This document shows, piece after piece, positions 49,126 to 56,698 of a stretch of DNA of 60,112 nucleotides; within the stretch, counting starts at the first letter, position 1, and the number at the start of each line of letters is the position of its first letter. The notes beneath the pieces are model-generated. The model was given only the letters and a program-made list of their open reading frames with translations, was not told the DNA's origin and did not search any database. Location: positions 1 through 60,112 of the IMG/VR virus record IMGVR_UViG_3300022918_000112, one strand, 5' to 3'. A program made the position numbers and the translations under genes. The stretch comes from a virus.

Positions 49126-49782
49126 ATGAGCACACTCGCCGAAAGAATCAAATCCGCACGAATTCACGCCAAGCTGACGCAGAAGGCTCTCGCTCTTAAG
49201 GCGGGGGTTGAGCAGCCGGTGATCTCGCAGTTGGAAACTGGAAAGAACCTACAAAGCGCGCACCTGCCGAAAATTGCGCATGCGTGCGGCGTGAGCGCCA
49301 TTTGGCTATCCGAGAATATTGGTCAGATGATCAATTCAGCGGCGGCCGAGTCGAACGTGGGCGAATCCCGTCAGCCCGTTGAGTCCTACCGCTACCCGGT
49401 AATCAGCTGGGTAGCCGCCGGCGCCTGGGCTGAGGCCGTGGAGCCCTACCCGGCCGGCTTCTCGGATCGCTATGAGTTTTCCGAGTACGACTCAAAAGGT
49501 GCCGCGTTTTGGCTTGAGGTCAAAGGCGACTCGATGACTTCACCGGTTGGGCAAAGCATTACCGAAGGGACTCTAATTCTGGTAGACACGGAAGCAGAGG
49601 CTGCTCCCGGGAAGCTAGTTATCGCCAAGCTGCCGGATAGCAACGAAGCGACCTTCAAGAAGCTGGTAAATGACGGCGGCAAGCTATTCCTGAAGCCGTT
49701 AAACCCGTCATGGCGAATTGAGCCTTTCACCGAAGACTGCCGAATCGTAGGGGTTGTGGTTCGGGCGCTTCAGAAGTTTTAA
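49126..49782 (+). CDS. CI-like repressor, LexA/S24 type
   Basis: 218 residues from ATG 49126. N-terminal helix-turn-helix: KLTQKALALKAGVEQPVISQ; cleavage site Ala-Gly in WVAAGAW near residue 99; catalytic Ser in EVKGDSMTSP and Lys in VIAKLPDSNEATFKKL. Maintains lysogeny and is expected to self-cleave with RecA after DNA damage. No strong ribosome site precedes the ATG, in line with the leaderless reading. Confidence 0.93.
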   Translation: MSTLAERIKSARIHAKLTQKALALKAGVEQPVISQLETGKNLQSAHLPKIAHACGVSAIWLSENIGQMINSAAAESNVGESRQPVESYRYPVISWVAAGAWAEAVEPYPAGFSDRYEFSEYDSKGAAFWLEVKGDSMTSPVGQSITEGTLILVDTEAEAAPGKLVIAKLPDSNEATFKKLVNDGGKLFLKPLNPSWRIEPFTEDCRIVGVVVRALQKF

Positions 49783-49806
49783 ATAGACGGCTAGGTGAGC
49801 CGATCC

Positions 49807-49911
49807 ATGGGGGTATTCGTGTGCATGCACATCTTTATGGGTAAGAAACGCAGTGAAATCTGTCTCGCCCGGCATGCTGAAGGCGGAAAGGATAGTGCAA
49901 GGCAAGGCTGA
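49807..49911 (+). CDS. possible 34-residue peptide after cI
   Basis: MGVFVCMHIFMGKKRSEICL and ARHAEGGKDSARQG. AGGTGAGCC precedes the ATG. Nothing else in 49783-50057 codes for protein. Could be a remnant of a longer gene. Confidence 0.35.
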   Translation: MGVFVCMHIFMGKKRSEICLARHAEGGKDSARQG

Positions 49912-49960
49912 GTGGATGCTGTAGCGCGGGCCTACAAATGCACGCCTACAACGTTTAAAG

Positions 49961-49990
49961 GTTAACGCCGTTAACTGTTCTCCGGAGAAC
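49961..49990. promoter_or_regulatory. two adjacent perfect palindromes
   Basis: GTTAAC-gcc-GTTAAC (49961-49975) and GTTCTCCGGAGAAC (49977-49990), one base apart, 68 bases before the ATG at 50058. Typical of binding sites for dimeric regulators; neither resembles the CI operator. The intervening bases are ordinary. Confidence 0.5.
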
Positions 49991-50057
49991 CATTAAAGGT
50001 ACGGCGGATCACCCTGAGTACGGGAATCCCTGCCGATCTGGAACGAGGGCTGACGGC

Positions 50058-50246
50058 ATGGCGCACTCACTTCAATACCAGATAACCGAATCAGTTCGCG
50101 TCGTTGAGATCGAGATTGGGAAACTGCTCGATTTGGCAGCAATGCTGAAAGACGATGGAAACGATGCCCTGGCGACGGCTGTCTCGAACCAGGCGAATAA
50201 GCTGCTTGAGGCTGCTGTAGCGCTGAGAATCGCGATGGCAGGCTGA
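50058..50246 (+). CDS. small helical protein, tandem family member 1
   Basis: 62 residues, GAGGG before the ATG. ESVRVVEIEIGKLLDLAAML and NQANKLLEAAVALRIAMAG are helical, with Leu/Ala spacing like the three genes at 50754-51509. Same strand as cI, so expressed in the lysogen if PRM reads through. Confidence 0.6.
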   Translation: MAHSLQYQITESVRVVEIEIGKLLDLAAMLKDDGNDALATAVSNQANKLLEAAVALRIAMAG

Positions 50247-50403
50247 CTGCTTATGCTGCCGGATCGTCGGCGTTGTGGTTTGGGTACTTCAGAAGTTTTA
50301 AGCCAGCAAATCACGATCCTGAATTACGTGTTTTGGCGCGAAGAGTGATTGCGCACAGAGCCGATGAAAACCGCCCCCTTGAAAACGAAGGAAAGGAACT
50401 CCG

Positions 50404-50715
50404 ATGAAAAAGCTAATGGTCACAGGGTTGCTCGCGTTGATCGCCGTTGCGATTTACACGCAAATTACGCTCTTCGTGGTCCCTCCCATCGGGGCCGTTC
50501 CGGAAGGGCGTACAGTCGTCATGCTAAGGCTCAATAAGACCAATTTCATCGATAGCCCTGATGCCATGTGCGACCGTATGCAGGGTGGAGTCAGCTTGCT
50601 GTGCAGAGGAATGACCATGGCCGCTGTCGTAGAAAAAACCAAAATCATCGCAAGGCTTCCCTACTCGGACTGGCTCTATCTTCAGTCTACGGATGGAAAG
50701 CGATTCAACCGCTGA
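50404..50715 (+). CDS. small membrane-anchored or exported protein
   Basis: 103 residues; GAAAGGAACTCCG before the ATG. Hydrophobic N-terminal helix (MKKLMVTGLLALIAVAIYTQ) reads as a signal anchor. Mature part with two Cys (AMCDRMQGGVSLLCRG). It ends SDWLYLQSTDGKRFNR. Periplasmic side; perhaps an exclusion protein. No family recognised. Confidence 0.7.
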   Translation: MKKLMVTGLLALIAVAIYTQITLFVVPPIGAVPEGRTVVMLRLNKTNFIDSPDAMCDRMQGGVSLLCRGMTMAAVVEKTKIIARLPYSDWLYLQSTDGKRFNR

Positions 50716-50753
50716 GTCATTCTCTTATGTCGACGATGTGATGGGAGGCTTCC

Positions 50754-50987
50754 ATGGGACTCAATAAACCAGAGCAAGACCTGAAGCGAGACCTCCAGGG
50801 TGTCGCCTCTGATTTGAAGTGGTCAGCGGTGGAGCTAAAGCGTATTGCTGAGCGACTCAGCCTGGCCGGCAATGAGATCGATGCCCAGGCCATCCATCAC
50901 CTGATCACTATTTTCAAGGCTGGCGAAGCAAGACTTAATGCTCGATCGGTGGAAATATCCGCCACAAATCCTGAGTCGATAGCCTGA
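50754..50987 (+). CDS. small helical protein, tandem family member 2
   Basis: 77 residues, GGGAGGCTTCC before the ATG. MGLNKPEQDLKRDLQGVASD is similar in layout to the next gene (MSLTKPSQELRRELKALGLD), so they are paralogues. Central helix LKWSAVELKRIAERLSLAGN. No function known. Confidence 0.7.
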   Translation: MGLNKPEQDLKRDLQGVASDLKWSAVELKRIAERLSLAGNEIDAQAIHHLITIFKAGEARLNARSVEISATNPESIA

Positions 50988-50994
50988 GGTCAGC

Positions 50995-51222
50995 ATGTCC
51001 CTCACCAAGCCCAGCCAAGAGCTGCGCCGCGAACTCAAGGCCCTAGGGCTTGATATCGAGCAAGCTGCAGACGAAGTGCTCAGAATCACCAAGGACTGCC
51101 GTGATGTCGAGGTGGCAGCCGTCCTGAAGCTGATTGCGAAGCTCTACGAGGATGCGGATCGGGTTGCGGCGCTGGCGGATGAGGTGAAGGCTGGGAAGAT
51201 TTTGCGCGGGAAGCCTGAGTAG
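50995..51222 (+). CDS. small helical protein, tandem family member 3
   Basis: 75 residues. MSLTKPSQELRRELKALGLD at the start and ALADEVKAGKILRGKPE at the end; the same ending (FADEVKAGKIVRGKAE) closes the next gene, clear paralogy. Seven bases after the previous stop. Confidence 0.7.
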   Translation: MSLTKPSQELRRELKALGLDIEQAADEVLRITKDCRDVEVAAVLKLIAKLYEDADRVAALADEVKAGKILRGKPE

Positions 51223-51269
51223 ATGGGGCGACCAACTCGAAATTAACATTCAAATTCAAAGGGATTTAC

Positions 51270-51509
51270 ATGAGCATTTCAACGGAAAGTCAGCAGTTAC
51301 ACGACGCACTCATATCAGCGGCATTCCTCCTCAAGTGGTCCAGCGCCGATGTTCTCAGCAAGGCACATGGGCGGTCTGAAGCAGGAAAACAGGCCGAAGC
51401 AGATGCCCTGCTGAAGATCGTCGGCAATTACCAAGAGTCTGAGTCGCACCTTTTGGGATTTGCTGACGAGGTGAAGGCGGGAAAGATTGTGCGAGGGAAG
51501 GCTGAGTAG
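51270..51509 (+). CDS. small helical protein, tandem family member 4
   Basis: 79 residues, MSISTESQQLHDALISAAFL; LKWSSADVLSKAHGRSEAGK matches LKWSAVELKRIAERLSLAGN of member 2, and its end matches member 3. It thus looks like a link between the two. Weak ribosome site (AAAGGGATTTAC). Confidence 0.65.
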   Translation: MSISTESQQLHDALISAAFLLKWSSADVLSKAHGRSEAGKQAEADALLKIVGNYQESESHLLGFADEVKAGKIVRGKAE

Positions 51510-51642
51510 TTGATGCAGGCCGGAGATGTGATAGAGCGTCGAAGCCGCTTGTTAACGCACATTTCCACTTGCCCGAATCGGAAGGCAGCCCTATGTCAAT
51601 GCTGCAAGTAAAAAAATATTTGAATTGACTGCGCAAGGAGGC

Positions 51643-52113
51643 ATGGTGCCTATTCCCATACTAGACAATCGAGGCTTGCTCCCTGTCGGGGTTCACGCTT
51701 GTAAATTCAGTGATATCGAACAAGCTTTTCTCAATAGCCAGTACAGGGTGGAGCTTTACGAAAACGTAAAGTCATTCATAGACGGCCCACTGAGAAACGT
51801 GGCGGACGGGCTGCAGTTGTTTCTCGGAGGAAGCTTTTTTTCAGATAAGCTTCACCCCGCAGATATCGAAGCCACCGTATATCTACCCTGCTATCCGGTT
51901 GACCGATTTCAGAATGTCATGGGGCTGTTCGCGCAACATGACTACTATAAACAACAGAATCTTGTAGACTTTTACCCCTCCATCCAGATGCCTGGACAGA
52001 ATGATTTTGTTCAATTTTTCCAGTACGTCGGCCCTACCACTGCATCAGTAAAAGGCCTGGATGAGAAAGCAGGACGCGGAGTTTTGGAGGTGATCGAATG
52101 GGAACTTGGGTAG
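51643..52113 (+). CDS. nucleotidyltransferase-like protein (DUF6932 type), cassette gene 1
   Basis: 156 residues from ATG 51643; AAGGAGG ends only one base before it, so the GTG at 51646 (VPIPILDNRGLLPVGVHACK) is equally possible. LFLGGSFFSDKLHPADIEAT fits the hGGS-x9-D-h-E core of minimal nucleotidyltransferases, although a third acidic residue is not obvious. LLPVGVH is the usual N-terminal phrase of DUF6932 proteins. Overlaps the next gene by 16 bases. Lower GC than the phage genes around. Confidence 0.7.
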   Translation: MVPIPILDNRGLLPVGVHACKFSDIEQAFLNSQYRVELYENVKSFIDGPLRNVADGLQLFLGGSFFSDKLHPADIEATVYLPCYPVDRFQNVMGLFAQHDYYKQQNLVDFYPSIQMPGQNDFVQFFQYVGPTTASVKGLDEKAGRGVLEVIEWELG

Positions 52114-53063
52114 AACAAGTGAATGGTCGCGCGAGTGTTTTACTCGATCAGATGGTTGCCTGGCGCACGGCTCAAGCCGAAACAAAGGTTGATATTTCTC
52201 ATGCCATTGACGGCCTAATGAAGAAAATTGAAAACCTCTATGCCAATGAGCTTCCTCTTGCTCGGATCATCGATGTTTCTGACCTCGTCTTGCATGCTGA
52301 AGGCCCTTCAGCTGCCACATCTACGCCAGGCCTTCATGCGTTTAACTGGCTATGCGGTTCAGCAGAAAAGCAGATTCGAACGCTAGCAAGATCGATCTTC
52401 GATCTGTCAGACCTCGACTCGAAACGATTCTCTAAAAAGCTCGACTTGCGTTTCTCAGGGTTTGCGCCTGGGAGTATTTATGCTGGCTTCTCAATATCCG
52501 AGATAGCTCCTATTCTCGGTAGTGACGAACCAGAAATCGTATACGAAACCTTGAGGTCGGCAGTGCGGATGCTTCCGACAATTCCTGAGTTCATTGGCAA
52601 TGAGACTTTAAGTTTCGGCATTTCTGAATTGATGCCAGATCCAGCGATGCGTGACGCTAGCCTGGAGGCAGTTTTTAGGCTCTCTCCAACCGGGCGTGCA
52701 GGAATCCATACAATCGACATTTCTTCACCAGATGCAGGAGAAAGCGCGCTTACCTCGAAGGAACGCATCGTGCTAAAAGAGGCTTTGCTAAAGCCTATCT
52801 CTCGGAAGAAAAGCTTCGGTAGATTTGTCGGAGAGGTCCGAGTGATTGATATGGACTCTGGCAGGTTTCAGCTTCGAAACATTTCGGACGTAGGCTCCTT
52901 GAGGTGCGTAATGCCAGAGGCGCCAGGCGAGTTATGGAAGAAAATTCTCGGCAGTCAGGTTTGCGTTGAAGGTGAGTACGAAATGGATCAAAGCGGGAGG
53001 CCGAGATTGATGTTTGCTAGTCACATTTCCCCTTCCGAAAAACCACTACAGCACGAGTTTTAA
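52098..53063 (+). CDS. unknown protein, cassette gene 2 (partner of the nucleotidyltransferase-like gene)
   Basis: 321 residues; GGAGGTGATCG before the ATG, inside the end of the preceding gene. N-terminal helical part (1-75), a middle domain with LDLRFSGFAPGSIYAGFSIS, and a beta-rich C-terminal part (about 245-310: GRFVGEVRVIDMDSGRFQLR, VCVEGEYEMD) resembling a small barrel. No R-x4-H motif. Tight overlap implies a joint function: toxin-antitoxin or defence pair is the best guess. Ended by a terminator at 53173. No family recognised. Confidence 0.75.
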   Translation: MGTWVEQVNGRASVLLDQMVAWRTAQAETKVDISHAIDGLMKKIENLYANELPLARIIDVSDLVLHAEGPSAATSTPGLHAFNWLCGSAEKQIRTLARSIFDLSDLDSKRFSKKLDLRFSGFAPGSIYAGFSISEIAPILGSDEPEIVYETLRSAVRMLPTIPEFIGNETLSFGISELMPDPAMRDASLEAVFRLSPTGRAGIHTIDISSPDAGESALTSKERIVLKEALLKPISRKKSFGRFVGEVRVIDMDSGRFQLRNISDVGSLRCVMPEAPGELWKKILGSQVCVEGEYEMDQSGRPRLMFASHISPSEKPLQHEF

Positions 53064-53172
53064 GCTGAAGCTTGATCCAGCGCCGAGTCTTTTCGTATCT
53101 GCCTGTCATGCCTTCGTCACACCTACCAAGCACAATGCAGTCAGCCAAAGGGATTTGGCCACGTGCATAAAG

Positions 53173-53197
53173 AGCCCGGCCTAGCGCCGGGCTTTTT
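53173..53197 (+). terminator. terminator of the cI-accessory operon
   Basis: AGCCCGGC-ctagc-GCCGGGCT then TTTT, 110 bases after the cassette stop. Confidence 0.85.
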
Positions 53198-53206
53198 CGT
53201 TCTACC

Positions 53207-53428
53207 CTACCCTGGCCCGCCCATGCACTCTGCGGTGCTGGCAAGCAATGCCCCCGCCTGCTGGACAAGCTTTATCCACTCGTCGCTGGTGATAAGGTCG
53301 GCGCGTTCCATAGCGTCAGCCCGCCTCAACAGACCGAAGTACTTAACCTCTGCGTCCATTTGGCTTCCGGCCAGTGTGAATAGCTTGCGCCAAGCTGTCA
53401 TGGCCAGTCTTCGCTGTGCCTCTCTCAT
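53207..53428 (-). CDS. small phage protein, unknown function
   Basis: 73 residues from ATG 53428 with AAGGGC upstream. MREAQRRLAMTAWRKLFTLA, YFGLLRRADAMERADLITSD, EWIKLVQQAG: helical and amphipathic. Lies between two + strand terminators on the opposite strand. The 254 bases between it and 53683 hold one more hairpin and the LexA box. Confidence 0.6.
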   Translation of the reverse strand: MREAQRRLAMTAWRKLFTLAGSQMDAEVKYFGLLRRADAMERADLITSDEWIKLVQQAGALLASTAECMGGPG

Positions 53429-53540
53429 TGGAGCCCTTAGTGGTGATCTATGGGTCAGGTTACAGGGCCGTTCAGTATGATGGCACTCTGGGCGACCAAT
53501 GGTGGCCGTGCGCCATGAACGAATAAAAGAATCTGAATAG

Positions 53541-53564
53541 AGCCCGCCAAGCGCGGGCTTTTTT
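53541..53564 (+). terminator. intrinsic terminator
   Basis: AGCCCGC-caa-GCGCGGGCT region followed by TTTTTT. It shields the LexA-controlled gene from upstream transcription. Confidence 0.75.
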
Positions 53565-53646
53565 GTGCCTGGAGAAAAGCTCGCAAGCCCCCGGCTACCG
53601 AAACAAATAGGCCAATGTTTCTTGCCAAAATATGGCAGGAACAATA

Positions 53647-53662
53647 CTGTACATGCATACAG
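53647..53662. promoter_or_regulatory. LexA (SOS) box
   Basis: CTGTACATGCATACAG fits CTGT-N8-ACAG of LexA sites with flanking TA on the left. Lies 20 bases before the ATG of the DUF1654 gene. Implies induction with the SOS response that also inactivates CI. Confidence 0.85.
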
Positions 53663-53682
53663 TTATAGCAAGGAGCTTTTCC

Positions 53683-53934
53683 ATGTCAAAAATCGCGTCA
53701 CCCGCTTCGCATGCCAGAGACTCATATGAATTGGTTGGTCGGCGCATCCAGCGTCTGATAGCCGCGCCAGGCGTTCAGAAGATCCAAGTTGTCACCGTCG
53801 CCCGCAACGATGATGAAAGCCCAGAGGCTTGGCGTCAGGTAATCCAAGACATCGAAGAAACGAGCGGCGTGCGCATTGAGCACCTGGACGGCGGCGCCGT
53901 CAGGATCGGATGGCGACAGTACTGCGAAGCGTGA
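53683..53934 (+). CDS. DUF1654 protein, SOS-controlled
   Basis: 83 residues; AAGGAGC before the ATG. SYELVGRRIQRLIAAPGVQK, DDESPEAWRQVIQDIEETSG, VRIEHLDGGAVRIGW match the DUF1654 family as I recall it, which is common in Pseudomonas and its phages. The preceding LexA box makes it damage-inducible. Role unknown; perhaps modulates the SOS response or recombination at induction. Own terminator follows. Confidence 0.85.
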   Translation: MSKIASPASHARDSYELVGRRIQRLIAAPGVQKIQVVTVARNDDESPEAWRQVIQDIEETSGVRIEHLDGGAVRIGWRQYCEA

Positions 53935-53938
53935 AAGG

Positions 53939-53961
53939 ACCCGCCTACGAGCGGGTTTTTT
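53939..53961 (+). terminator. terminator after the DUF1654 gene
   Basis: ACCCGC-ctacga-GCGGGT then TTTTTT, five bases after the stop codon. Confidence 0.85.
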
Positions 53962-53980
53962 ATCGCCTCCGTTAAAATAT

Positions 53981-54019
53981 ATAAGCACGCTTATTGACGA
54001 ATAAAATAGGTGTGCTTAT
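53981..54019. promoter_or_regulatory. OL: two CI/Cro operators
   Basis: ATAAGCACGCTTAT (53981-53994) is a perfect palindrome identical in its half-sites to O1 of OR; ATAGGTGTGCTTAT (54006-54019) is an imperfect copy. Starts are 25 bases apart, similar to OR spacing. Confidence 0.8.
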
Positions 54020-54021
54020 AT
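53994..54021 (+). promoter_or_regulatory. PL promoter
   Basis: TTGACG (53994-53999), 16-base spacer, TTATAT (54016-54021). The second operator overlaps the -10, so CI would silence it. Drives the left early operon (54196 to 59531). Confidence 0.65.
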
Positions 54022-54195
54022 TTCAATCCATCGCAACCCAGTCCCCACATCGGGACCAGCTGCGAAGGGTCGAGAGATCCGCCGCTCTTTAACAGCTCAG
54101 GATCCTCGCCATCGACTACCCCGGGTTTCAGCCGGTAAGAGCGAGCAATAAATAGTTGATGCCACGCCAGCTCTGGAACTGGCCGTGCCTTCCAC

Positions 54196-54372
54196 ATGAA
54201 TGCACGCGAAACCACGCAAGCCAGCCGTACCAGCACCGAACACGAAATGTGCGACGACGGCCAGAGATATGAATCCGGCGATGCGCGTGGTGGAGAAAAC
54301 AGATTTCACTGGCTGGCCTTGGCGACAGGGCCAGACGGGAAATCAACCGATCAAGCACGGAGCATCAAATGA
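54196..54372 (+). CDS. small leader-proximal protein
   Basis: 58 residues: MNARETTQASRTSTEHEMCD, then DGQRYESGDARGGENRFHW and LALATGPDGKSTDQARSIK. Its stop overlaps the next start (ATGA). The ribosome site is poor. Another frame (54200) is open longer but runs through the next gene. 54022-54195 is leader without a gene. Confidence 0.5.
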   Translation: MNARETTQASRTSTEHEMCDDGQRYESGDARGGENRFHWLALATGPDGKSTDQARSIK

Positions 54373-55133
54373 GCGAGCAAACCCTTCAAGCGCTTCTGGC
54401 CGAGCGCGTCACTGCTTTTGCACACAGCGACAAGCCAGTCGAAATTATCGACGAGCACGTCAAAAAGATGTTCACCAGCGTGATCGACAACTGCTTCGGC
54501 CGTTACGGTGACATGGGCAAGCAGGTCGAGGAAGCTATCAAGGCCGCGCTGCCAGCCAATCTGACCGAAATCTTCGAGCTGACCCGATACAACGCGATGA
54601 TCGCAGCCGCGCTCAAGGAAAAGTGGGAAAACAGCGGCGTCGAGGCTGACATGGTGCGACTGGCGCAACAGCAGATCGACGAAGTGCTTAACAAAGACGC
54701 AATGCCTGAAGTGATCAGTCTGCAGGCCCTGATGGAAGCCTTCGTCGAGGACCACAAAGAGTCTGCCGCCGAGGACCACTGGGAGCATCCAGATATTCGC
54801 TTCCAGCCATCCGACTACGGCGGCCTGCATATCTACTTCGACAAGAAACCCAAAGATCACAGTGTTTCGAGCTACTCAAGAAGCTCTGAGCGCAGCGAGT
54901 ACATGCTCGACAACGCCATCCACATCAGCTTCGATCGCAACGGCAAGGATCGGGACGAGAAGGGTCGCGAGGTAGGCACGGTGTACTCCGCCAAAATCGA
55001 TGGCGAGAAGATCAGCCAGACCCTGCGATTCCGTACTCCATTCGAGAAGATGGTCGCTGCGCTCTACTTCGGCAACTCCAAGATCATCGTCGACTGCGAT
55101 GAGGATGAGTTCAGCTACGGCATTTACGACTGA
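54369..55133 (+). CDS. phage early protein, unknown function
   Basis: 254 residues; ACGGAGCATCAA before the ATG. N-terminal 140 residues helical (VEEAIKAALPANLTEIFELT); C-terminal half beta-rich with YGGLHIYFDKKP and NAIHISFDRNGKDRDEKGRE and the end DCDEDEFSYGIYD. First sizeable gene on PL. No family recognised. Confidence 0.8.
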   Translation: MSEQTLQALLAERVTAFAHSDKPVEIIDEHVKKMFTSVIDNCFGRYGDMGKQVEEAIKAALPANLTEIFELTRYNAMIAAALKEKWENSGVEADMVRLAQQQIDEVLNKDAMPEVISLQALMEAFVEDHKESAAEDHWEHPDIRFQPSDYGGLHIYFDKKPKDHSVSSYSRSSERSEYMLDNAIHISFDRNGKDRDEKGREVGTVYSAKIDGEKISQTLRFRTPFEKMVAALYFGNSKIIVDCDEDEFSYGIYD

Positions 55134-55873
55134 ACAACCAGCGCCACGACAGCCTGTCGTTAACTGCCCGATCCTCTCCACGAGAGCGCATCGGTAGTCG
55201 CTGTCTGGAAGAACCACGGGCCTCCGCTTGCGGGCATGGCAAGGGCGGCAGCGACTACCGATGCGGACGAAACTGCGGCCTATAACCGCCCACCTGCATC
55301 AAATCCCAGAATCGGTTGTTATCGAGCGCTGGCGAACTGAACACGGCCGTGGAACTCGGCGCCGTAGACGTGACCGGCAAGCAGATGAATGCGCAGTGCT
55401 GATGCGCATAGGGCTCGGGCCTTGTTGGGATACCTCACGGGATTACAGGGGTGAGGATCGAAGCCGGTCATGCGGAACAGTGACATGACGAACTCAGTAC
55501 TTCATGCCGGGATCAGCTCCGGCCATCTGCACCACCAACTGCCAGAGCGCACCGCCGCAGTTGAAACCCTGCACGGAGGATTTGCAGCCATGCACCAGTA
55601 AGCAATCGCTGCTGAGCAGCAGTGTTCCCAGCCACTAAAGAGCCGGGCGCTTGGGCCGACGAGAGAATATCGGTTCCGGAGAGCGCGCTTTGTCAGCGCC
55701 CCGCAGCGGGTATATCCCACAGGATCTGCTGATGACATCAGCGCCGGACAAGTAACCGGCCACCCTCCCGACACCACCCGCATGCACTCCCCTCCGCGCC
55801 CAACGGCAACCAGCGGAACGGATGAGTGCAGCCGAGTTTTGTTGGATCAACACCCGCCACTCTGGAGGCGACC
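55134..55873 (+). promoter_or_regulatory. 740-base leader B without a clear gene
   Basis: Contains a 14-bp stem (CGGTAGTCGCTGTC at 55192-55205 with GGCAGCGACTACCG at 55247-55260, one G-U), then ATGCGGACGAAAC and CGGCCTATA, then at 55575-55601 GGAGGATTTGCAGCC with a three-codon ORF (ATG CAC CAG TAA, 55590-55601), and the structured element at 55783. The same parts in the same order make up leader A (2795-3080). An ORF at 55228 has no family features and is not accepted. Confidence 0.55.
55783..55830 (+). promoter_or_regulatory. structured leader element, copy 2
   Basis: Outer stem TGCACTC/GAGTGCA, 34 bases enclosed; inner stem CCGC (55794-55797) with GCGG (55813-55816); loop GCCCAACGGCAACCA identical to copy 1. 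Ends 43 bases before the ATG at 55874. Confidence 0.6.
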
Positions 55874-56122
55874 ATGGCAACCAGCTATGCAGACGGTGCG
55901 CAGGCCCGAGAGTGGGACAGGCGCTACGACGCTTGGGGGCGCGAGAAGAAATCGAAACCCAACGAGTTCCACGACTACGAGGCTGCCGAGCAGATGCGCA
56001 CTCAGGCGCTGGCTGATCGTGCTGCCCGCGCAATCGAAGAGCGCAAAAGCCTGAAGCGGCGCATTGGCCTGGCCATGGCGCAAATGGAAGAGGTCTGTCC
56101 GCCAAGAGGAGGCGCAGCGTGA
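55874..56122 (+). CDS. phage early protein, unknown function
   Basis: 82 residues, TGGAGGCGACC before the ATG. MATSYADGAQAREWDRRYDA, WGREKKSKPNEFHDYEAAE: charged and helical. First gene behind leader B, overlapping the next by four bases. Confidence 0.7.
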   Translation: MATSYADGAQAREWDRRYDAWGREKKSKPNEFHDYEAAEQMRTQALADRAARAIEERKSLKRRIGLAMAQMEEVCPPRGGAA

Positions 56123-56352
56123 GCATTGAACAACGCGACCACCAGACGGCAGTTACCTGGATCGAAGGCGAGATCGACAACATGATCCGCGATTTGGGCC
56201 AGCCAAACGCCAGCTCGGCGGCGACATCGGCTATCACTTTGGCCTACCTGCTGCGCGTCATCGACGACGGCGAGCAGCGTCACTACAGGGCGCGCATCGA
56301 CCAGATCTACGCCACCTATAACGAATCGATCCGGCAAGGAGCTGCAGCATGA
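56119..56352 (+). CDS. phage early protein, unknown function
   Basis: 77 residues, GTG start overlapping the previous stop (GTGA). Helical; ITLAYLLRVIDDGEQRHYRA, RIDQIYATYNESIRQGAAA. Overlaps the next gene by four bases. No family recognised. Confidence 0.7.
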   Translation: MSIEQRDHQTAVTWIEGEIDNMIRDLGQPNASSAATSAITLAYLLRVIDDGEQRHYRARIDQIYATYNESIRQGAAA

Positions 56353-56543
56353 CGACCGCACCAGTTAAATCACTAATCGACGAGCAGCTCGACGAGATCG
56401 AATCGAAGCTGATCCTGCTGGGTTTCGGCCTACCGTTCAACGAGGTGATTGGCAAGTCACGCGAAGCTTTGGTCGCCAGCCTACCGCGCCATCTGGCCGC
56501 AACCATGAAAGGCGGCCGGATCGCGGTAAGGGTTCGGCCATGA
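56349..56543 (+). CDS. phage early protein, unknown function
   Basis: 64 residues, AAGGAGCTGCAGC before the ATG. DEQLDEIESKLILLGFGLPF and NEVIGKSREALVASLPRH: helical. Coupled to both neighbours. Confidence 0.7.
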   Translation: MTTAPVKSLIDEQLDEIESKLILLGFGLPFNEVIGKSREALVASLPRHLAATMKGGRIAVRVRP

Positions 56544-56656
56544 CTTCCTATCAGCGCGCAAAGCGCTTTTGGTTCTGGCGCGGCTCAGCCATCGCCCTGC
56601 TCTTCTTCACCGCCTGGATGCTGGCAAGCGCCTACTCCGGCCAGCTCACTCAATAA
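56540..56656 (+). CDS. 38-residue single-pass membrane protein
   Basis: MTSYQRAKRFWFWRGSAIAL then LFFTAWMLASAYSGQLTQ: basic N terminus, one membrane helix. The start overlaps the previous stop (ATGA), which supports it in spite of its small size. Unknown role. Confidence 0.6.
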   Translation: MTSYQRAKRFWFWRGSAIALLFFTAWMLASAYSGQLTQ

Positions 56657-56698
56657 CCCACACCTTCAAAGCTGCGTACCGCGCCGCAAGGAACTGTC

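Noticed and set aside
55228-55488. 86-codon frame in leader B
   Set aside because: Arg-rich translation with no ribosome site, running through the conserved leader tract; the nucleotide tract, not the reading frame, is shared with leader A.
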